Origin: Flavobacterium gillisiae
GTDB taxonomy: Bacteria; Bacteroidota; Bacteroidia; Flavobacteriales; Flavobacteriaceae
Direction of reading: 5' to 3'
Assembly: GCF_900107635.1 (NCBI RefSeq)
Contig: NZ_FNRD01000013.1
Span: 62,001 to 126,000, forward strand
DNA length: 64,000 nt
Every line of letters begins with the position of its first letter. The stretch's first letter is position 1. The notes under the pieces were generated by a model. That model was given only the letters and a program-made list of their open reading frames with translations, was not told the origin of the DNA and made no database searches. Shown here in pieces: positions 59,121 to 64,000 of this stretch. The position numbers were made by a program, and so were the translations under genes.

Positions 59121-59178
59121 TTTGATTGCAAAATTAGGCTATATTTGCATAATTAGCAAGTACTAACCATAAAGTACT
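59121..59178 (+). promoter_or_regulatory. HxlR promoter and AGTACT pair
   Basis: TTTG (59121-59124) and TATATTTG (59140-59147) resemble -33 and -7 elements. Two palindromic hexamers AGTACT at 59159-59164 and 59173-59178 lie just downstream, a plausible operator for the HxlR-type dimer in the divergent region. Confidence 0.4.
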
Positions 59179-59229
59179 ATAGTTACTTAAAAGAGTAAAA
59201 TGTAGATTATCAATATATTAAAAGTTAAA

Positions 59230-59541
59230 ATGAGCGAAAAAAATTATTGTCCACTTAATTATACAATGAGTTTAATAGGGACTAAATGGAAACCTTTAAT
59301 TTTATTTCATCTATTGGATGGAGGTTTGCGTTCCGGATTGCTGCAAAAGCAGATCTCAGGTATTTCAAATAAAATGTTTACGCAAACCGTCAGGGAATTA
59401 GAAAAGGACGGCCTTATTTCTAGAAAAGTTTTTCCAGTGGTTCCGCCAAAAGTAGAATACACATTAAGCGAGAGAGGAAGATCGCTAGAACCTATTCTGC
59501 GAAGCTTGGATGCTTGGGGTATTGAAGATGGCTCAAAATAG
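59230..59541 (+). CDS. HxlR-family winged-helix regulator
   Basis: A 103-residue regulator. NYCPLNYTMSLIGTKWKPLI is the family start with the conserved cysteine (redox-sensitive in some members); recognition helix SNKMFTQTVRELEKDGLISR and wing VEYTLSERGRSLEPIL follow. It is divergent from the VOC gene, so it likely controls that gene and itself, perhaps in response to electrophiles (inference). Confidence 0.92.
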   Translation: MSEKNYCPLNYTMSLIGTKWKPLILFHLLDGGLRSGLLQKQISGISNKMFTQTVRELEKDGLISRKVFPVVPPKVEYTLSERGRSLEPILRSLDAWGIEDGSK

Positions 59542-59695
59542 TTTAAGGAGGTTGTTTGATTTAGTTATGAACTATAGTAAGTAGATGGATGCAGTATTGT
59601 GAGGTTTGTATGTTTTTTTTTAAAGTAGTCCATAAATAAACGAAACAAAAATTGTGTTCTTAAGCTTGGCTACTTAACGAAAGCTCTCAAAGAGG

Positions 59696-60544
59696 TTATG
59701 GGTTGCAATAGTCACAATACATAGGGTCTTCGGTTGTTTTATTATGTGGGTACATTTCTTCTTTTGTGTATTGACAATGTTGGCACGTATAAATGTAGCT
59801 TAATGTTGAATTGGTAGTCGATCTACATAAGCTACACTTTAAGCCTTTTTTAGCGTCTGTAATTCCAAAACCTGGGATATTACATTGAGGACAACAAGAA
59901 TTTATCTTTTCAACCAGTTTTTTAGTTGCGTTTTGAATTACAGTCATCCGGCTAGGATTGTACATGGCACGCATATCTGTTTCAACATAAACTTTGTTAA
60001 ACGTTTCATGTAACAAATGAAAAGTATTTTTCAGATCTTTTAGGTTTGTAATACCTTTGATTATTGTACTATTTTCTGATTTTGATGGGCGAAGGATTAA
60101 TCCGTGGGAAGGGAATTGTACTAGTTGAGCAAAGTCCAATAGTTCTTGTTCATTCGTAATTTCACTTCCGTTAAAATTGGTTTCCATACTCAGTTCTCTG
60201 ACTATTATTTCCAAGTTGTTTTTTGTATCGATAAATATTAAAAACTCATCATCTGCACTTGCAATAAATATGGAAGGGTGAGCGCCAAAAGAACCTTCAC
60301 TTGCTACACCTAAATCGCAGTTGCTTAGTTTCATTGCTAAAAGGCATTTTTGCCTTGCAGTTGCTATCGGGTCGAGTTCTCTCTCTATTTCTCCTGTAAA
60401 AGTGCCTAATAGGTCTGTGTCAAAATTTTCATTAACAAAGCAGATTACTCCAAGACTTTTTTCTAGTAAAGGAGCAATTACTTTTTCCTTTTCGTGCTTA
60501 GTAGCGATTAAGAGTCTTCTGTTTTTAAATAATAGGGTACTCAT
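59696..60544 (-). CDS. DUF6671-type zinc-ribbon protein
   Basis: About 282 residues from ATG at 60544 (MSTLLFKNRRLLIATKHEKE), chosen as the family-like start; an upstream in-frame ATG at 60592 adds 16 residues. The N-terminal 200 residues are an alpha/beta domain (CDLGVASEGSFGAHPSIFIA). The C-terminus has four CxxC pairs: CCPQC, CSLC, CQHC and CDYC, so two zinc ribbons are likely. Function unknown. Confidence 0.75.
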   Translation of the reverse strand: MSTLLFKNRRLLIATKHEKEKVIAPLLEKSLGVICFVNENFDTDLLGTFTGEIERELDPIATARQKCLLAMKLSNCDLGVASEGSFGAHPSIFIASADDEFLIFIDTKNNLEIIVRELSMETNFNGSEITNEQELLDFAQLVQFPSHGLILRPSKSENSTIIKGITNLKDLKNTFHLLHETFNKVYVETDMRAMYNPSRMTVIQNATKKLVEKINSCCPQCNIPGFGITDAKKGLKCSLCRSTTNSTLSYIYTCQHCQYTKEEMYPHNKTTEDPMYCDYCNP

Positions 60545-60628
60545 ATAGTTTGGGGTGATTATGATATTTTGTGGCTTTTTGTAATCTATCATTAACTGAT
60601 TTTCCTAATTCAAAATCTGGGAATTAAC

Positions 60629-61978
60629 TTATTTTTTATTGTCAAAGTCTATTGCCATACCGAAGGTGTCTTCATGGAATTCTCCGTGGTCATAAACAAG
60701 TTTTCCGTTTACAAAAGTCTGTATTACTTTGGTAGTAAAAGTGGTGCCTTCCAATGGTGACCAACCACATTTGTACAAGAGGTTGTCCTTAGCAACTGTC
60801 CAGTGGCTATTCAAGTCCACCAAGGTCAAGTCGGCGAAATAGCCTTCTCGGATAAATCCTCTGTTTGTCATACGATAGAGGATAGCAGGATTGTGGCACA
60901 TTTTTTCAACTATTTTTTCTAAAGAAATGAGTCCTTGTTTATAAAACTCTAACATGCAATTGAGCGAATGCTGGACCATTGGTGCACCTGACATAGATTG
61001 AAAATAGGGTTTTTGCTTTTCCTCCAAAGTATGTGGTGCGTGGTCGGTGGTGATGATGTCAATTCGATCGTCAAGTAGCGCCTTTAATAAGCCTTCTTTG
61101 TCTTGTTCTGTTTTTATCGCGGGATTCCATTTGATAAGCATCCCTAATCTTTCATAATCTTTGTCCGAAAACCAAAGATGATGCACCGAAACTTCGGTTG
61201 TTATTTTTTTCTCTTGTAACGGTATGTCATTCTGAAACAGATGAGTTTCTGCTTCTGTAGTTAAGTGTAGAATATGTAATCGGGCGTTGTGTTTTTTAGC
61301 CAAATCAATCGCACGCTTGGTCGCTTCGTAACAGCCTTTGGTACTTCTAATAATTGGATGATACTTAATGGGAACGTCTTCACCATATTGTTCTCTAAAA
61401 GCCTGTTCGTTTGCTTCTATTATTTCTTCTTTTTCGGAATGAATAGCAATAATGGATTTGCAGTTGGCAAATAATTTTTCCATTGTTTCTGGATTGTCAG
61501 CAAGTAGGTTTCCTTTTTTTGTAAAGTACAAGCCGTCATCAGAAACCCCAATAAATTGACTGGTATCGGTTTTTATAATTTCATCAATATTGTCTCCATT
61601 AACCCCCATGAAGAACGAATAGTTAGCTAAGGACTTTTTTGAAGCAATAGCATACTTTTCTTTTAGGCTTTCTACGGTCAAAATATTAGGAAGCGTATTT
61701 GGCATATCAATAAAAGAAGTCACTCCTCCTGCTACAGCTGCTTTACTTTCTGTATATAAATCGCCTTTATGTGTAAGTCCAGGGTCTCTAAAATGAACTT
61801 GTCCGTCAATAATTCCTGGTAATAGGTGTTTACCGGTTCCGTCAATGATTTTATAAGTAGGATCAATATCGATAGTGCCTATCTTGCGAATAACTCCGTC
61901 CGCTATTAGCACGTCTACGATAAATGATTTTCCCTCATTTACAATCGTTGTATTCTTAATTAGAATTCTTTGATTCAT
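60629..61978 (-). CDS. pyrC: Dihydroorotase (PyrC, class I)
   Basis: A 449-residue amidohydrolase cyclising carbamoyl-aspartate in pyrimidine synthesis. LLPGIIDGQVHFRDPGLTHK is the metal-site start; the first histidine of the usual HxH is glutamine here. SFIDMPNTLPN, LHILHLTT and ITTDHAPHTLEEK follow, the last with the catalytic Asp. Class I length is normal. The Gln substitution looks like a trait of Bacteroidota enzymes from memory. It is 36 nt upstream of the DUF6671 gene's upper start (60592). Confidence 0.9.
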   Translation of the reverse strand: MNQRILIKNTTIVNEGKSFIVDVLIADGVIRKIGTIDIDPTYKIIDGTGKHLLPGIIDGQVHFRDPGLTHKGDLYTESKAAVAGGVTSFIDMPNTLPNILTVESLKEKYAIASKKSLANYSFFMGVNGDNIDEIIKTDTSQFIGVSDDGLYFTKKGNLLADNPETMEKLFANCKSIIAIHSEKEEIIEANEQAFREQYGEDVPIKYHPIIRSTKGCYEATKRAIDLAKKHNARLHILHLTTEAETHLFQNDIPLQEKKITTEVSVHHLWFSDKDYERLGMLIKWNPAIKTEQDKEGLLKALLDDRIDIITTDHAPHTLEEKQKPYFQSMSGAPMVQHSLNCMLEFYKQGLISLEKIVEKMCHNPAILYRMTNRGFIREGYFADLTLVDLNSHWTVAKDNLLYKCGWSPLEGTTFTTKVIQTFVNGKLVYDHGEFHEDTFGMAIDFDNKK

Positions 61979-62044
61979 GGTTTGTTGCTTGTCTTTGGGT
62001 TCTTGTGAGCCGATTTTGTTGATTGAATGAAGATAGGAACTAAA

Positions 62045-62182
62045 TCAATAATGTATTAAATAGTCCGCTGGTTCAAAACCGGTTTTAGTGGCTGTTTTTT
62101 TTGCTATCGTTTTATTATCTTCTTTTACTAAATCTAATAGGATCCAATCATTATTTTTAAACTTCAAATTTATTTGGACCAT
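62045..62182 (-). CDS. Possible 45-residue protein or gene remnant
   Basis: ATG at 62182 opens a frame reading VQINLKFKNNDWILLDLVKE and ending TGFEPADYLIHY. The same frame is open further upstream (LFYAATPQLGIVFF) to a stop near 62247, without a start. Protein-like composition suggests either a small gene or the 3' end of a decayed one. No family recognised. This lies in a 530-nt gap after pyrC. Confidence 0.3.
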   Translation of the reverse strand: MVQINLKFKNNDWILLDLVKEDNKTIAKKTATKTGFEPADYLIHY

Positions 62183-62374
62183 AAAGAAAACAATCCCTAA
62201 TTGGGGTGTAGCTGCATAAAATAATTTCTTATGGGGTATCCATTATTTCAGGACCTATTTCATCACTTTTTGGGACTGTGGTTTTTTTTTATTTGATTTT
62301 TTTAGCTGCAAAATTAAGAATCTTAATTCATAATTTTTTATATATATTTATAATGTAATGCATAAATTATATTT

Positions 62375-62750
62375 ATGAACAATGCATTAAATCAACTTAG
62401 GGTAGAAATGGAAATTGTGCAAACACATAGCGCTTCATAGTCTTCGGAAGTGTTGCACTTAACATGGGCTGGTACTTGTATTGAGCTAAATAATTTTCAA
62501 GACCAGTTTGAGATTACACACGGAAGTGGTTGGTCGAGAGATTACAGCAGTAGTAGAACGTAGTACCAGTCAAGTGTATGCCATTAATTACAAAACGATG
62601 GAGTATAAAGGACAATTGACTGGTAGGTTAAAAATTTCAGTAGTTTCAGCAGGGAAATATATAATGTCTTATTTTCTTTCTGATTTCATGAAGGAAAATA
62701 ACGGTCTAAAGTTCATAATTGATGAAGGCAATATTTTTTTTAAACATTAA
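62375..62750 (+). pseudogene. Decayed gene with one stop and a frameshift
   Basis: ATG at 62375 begins NNALNQLRVEMEIVQTHSAS, hits TAG at 62438-62440, continues in the same frame as SSEVLHLTWAGTCIELNNF and QDQFEITHG, then appears to shift frame near 62520 to VGREITAVVERSTSQVYAIN and on to a stop at 62750 (FIIDEGNIFFKH). Joined, it would encode about 124 residues. Family not identified. A sequencing error is possible but two lesions favour real decay. Confidence 0.4.
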
Positions 62751-62758
62751 AATCCTCA

Positions 62759-63925
62759 TTATTTTGATACTATATATTTTCTTAAATCAGAGGTGAGAAT
62801 ATCACTTAATTCCTTTTTATTACTGGCAGCACTTTCAATAAAAGCAAATCCAAATACAGGGTATTTATTTATATCTAATTCACGAATTAATACAGGTTTT
62901 TCAAAATCATTTGCAAGATCTAAATACTTAAATTTTACAATATCTGAAGGGATTATGCCCGAATTATTATCCAAAATAATGACACTAAATATTTTAGTCT
63001 CTTTTCCTTTAAATATAGTGTCCCAGTCCGGTTTTGTGTTTTCAAAAAAGCATTTGTATTCATTAAATCCTAAAGTTACTCCTAAAAGATCAGCTGTGGT
63101 ACAAAAGCCACCGAATCGTAAAGGGTTTATTTCAATAGGGATTATTTTTCCGTCTTTATCTATTCGTACTTCTGCATGAGCAGGGAAGTTTTTTAAGTTT
63201 AACGCTGCACCAATTTTACTTAAAAAAGATTCAAGTTCAATTTTATACTTTTTAATTATCTCTTTTGATGTTGAATAAACCCTATCGCTTGTGTCTGTGC
63301 CAGATGAAAAAAGGTGATGTAAAACGTTTAACAAAACAGCATCTCCATTGTTGTCATAATAATAATCGATTGCATACTCTTCTCCTTGAATAAATTCCTC
63401 GATAATAAAATGGCTTGTGTTTAATACATTTTCAGGAAATATACTTTTAAGTTTTTCTGGTTGTAATTCACTTTTAGCATTTATCCAGTCTTTTTCATTT
63501 TCCACAATATGAACTCCTATACTAAAGAAACCAACAGCAGGTTTAATTACAAACGGGAAACGGATTTCATCATCAGACAATCGTTGGATTTCTTCAATAC
63601 TTATTTGTTTGAAATAAAAGTCGGGAAAAAGACCTTTAATTAGTTCTCTAAACTTTACTTTATTTTTTAAAATTTTTAGTTGATTTGATAATTCACTCTC
63701 TCCATAGTTTTGATCGATCCAGGCTAGTGCGTTCTCTGAATTGCTATAAATAGAAATTTGTGGATTCTTTTTTAGTAAGACGATTGCTTCGTCTTCCTCT
63801 ATCCATTGTAACGAATCATCTTGTACTAATTCTTTGGCTACTTTGGTTGCAATTATTTTAAAATTATTGTTTCTGATTGTATCAATAAGAAAATCGGAAA
63901 CAAAGGGTTTGTCGATTAAAAACAT
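62759..63925 (-). CDS. ATP-grasp domain protein
   Basis: A 388-residue ATP-grasp enzyme. IRFPFVIKPAVGFFSIGVHI supplies the ATP-binding lysine, FIIEEFIQGEEYAIDYYYD the strand before the hinge, and HAEVRIDKDGKIIPIEINPL the Mg2+-binding Glu/Asn pair, followed by RFGGFCTTADLLG. This is the carbamoyl-phosphate-synthase-like or dipeptide-ligase subgroup. The N-terminus (about 100 residues) is the preATP part. Product unknown; single gene at the right edge. Confidence 0.83.
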   Translation of the reverse strand: MFLIDKPFVSDFLIDTIRNNNFKIIATKVAKELVQDDSLQWIEEDEAIVLLKKNPQISIYSNSENALAWIDQNYGESELSNQLKILKNKVKFRELIKGLFPDFYFKQISIEEIQRLSDDEIRFPFVIKPAVGFFSIGVHIVENEKDWINAKSELQPEKLKSIFPENVLNTSHFIIEEFIQGEEYAIDYYYDNNGDAVLLNVLHHLFSSGTDTSDRVYSTSKEIIKKYKIELESFLSKIGAALNLKNFPAHAEVRIDKDGKIIPIEINPLRFGGFCTTADLLGVTLGFNEYKCFFENTKPDWDTIFKGKETKIFSVIILDNNSGIIPSDIVKFKYLDLANDFEKPVLIRELDINKYPVFGFAFIESAASNKKELSDILTSDLRKYIVSK

Positions 63926-64000
63926 ACTATTTAGTTATTTTTTGTTATGTACTGTATAGCGTTTGCTAGCTACACGATGCAGAAGGGTTCGCAATCTGAG

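Overview
The window looks like a chromosome segment of a Flavobacterium-type member of the Bacteroidota. The evidence is AT-rich DNA, promoters matching TAnnTTTG, carotenoid genes, many lipoproteins of Bacteroidota families (DUF4252, DUF5777, DUF4468, BtuG-like propeller), a split transketolase, a TonB receptor with its partner surface lipoprotein, and a dihydroorotase of Bacteroidota type. No rRNA and no CRISPR array is present.

Region 1 (1-14 kb) is a pigment and light/oxidative-stress island. It holds crtI-crtB-crtZ (phytoene synthesis, desaturation, carotenoid hydroxylation), an SRPBCC protein and a DNA photolyase. A six-gene operon follows on the minus strand: TetR regulator, AarF-like kinase, TIGR03643 protein, SDR, folE and NAD(P)-binding DUF2867 protein. 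A perfect inverted repeat sits just upstream of the TetR gene. Two paralogous YceI proteins then bracket a c-type cytochrome-like lipoprotein, an OB-fold protein and a DUF5777 barrel. No lycopene cyclase gene is visible.

Region 2 (14-21.6 kb) is housekeeping: thioesterase, RmuC, a secreted phosphodiesterase, a pseudouridine synthase, TrmL, a large methyltransferase and a lipoprotein. Region 3 (21.7-32.9 kb) is a cobalamin salvage and uptake locus: btuDCF-like ABC transporter, cobU, a Dph6-like ATP pyrophosphatase, a BluB-CobT fusion, cobS, cobC, then a cobalamin riboswitch in front of a TonB receptor and a BtuG-like lipoprotein. The riboswitch carries an inserted palindromic sequence in one arm. 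Region 4 (32.9-37.2 kb) has an S41 protease, an ECF sigma factor with its putative anti-sigma protein, and two DUF4252 proteins.

Region 5 (37,228-44,919) is the most interesting part: a 7.7-kb integrative element inserted into the 3' end of a tRNA-Leu(GAG) gene. It has a 15-bp att duplication, matched 21-bp candidate arm sites near both ends, a tyrosine integrase with all catalytic residues, small DNA-binding proteins, and a 796-residue protein with three motifs like those of family-A-type polymerases. It has no transfer, capsid or known defence genes. The insertion moved the tRNA gene away from what appears to be its original terminator.

Region 6 (45-64 kb) has two tRNA-Lys genes, aroK, a phosphoribosyltransferase, an S4-domain protein, an FKBP-like lipoprotein, the two transketolase halves, and a Crp/Fnr regulator beside a Rossmann protein and a twin-rhodanese operon, each with a 5-4-5 palindrome upstream. 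After these come stress and membrane proteins, hydrolases, a HxlR/VOC divergent pair, a zinc-ribbon protein, pyrC, a decayed gene and an ATP-grasp enzyme. All functional calls come from reading the sequence; no database search was run.
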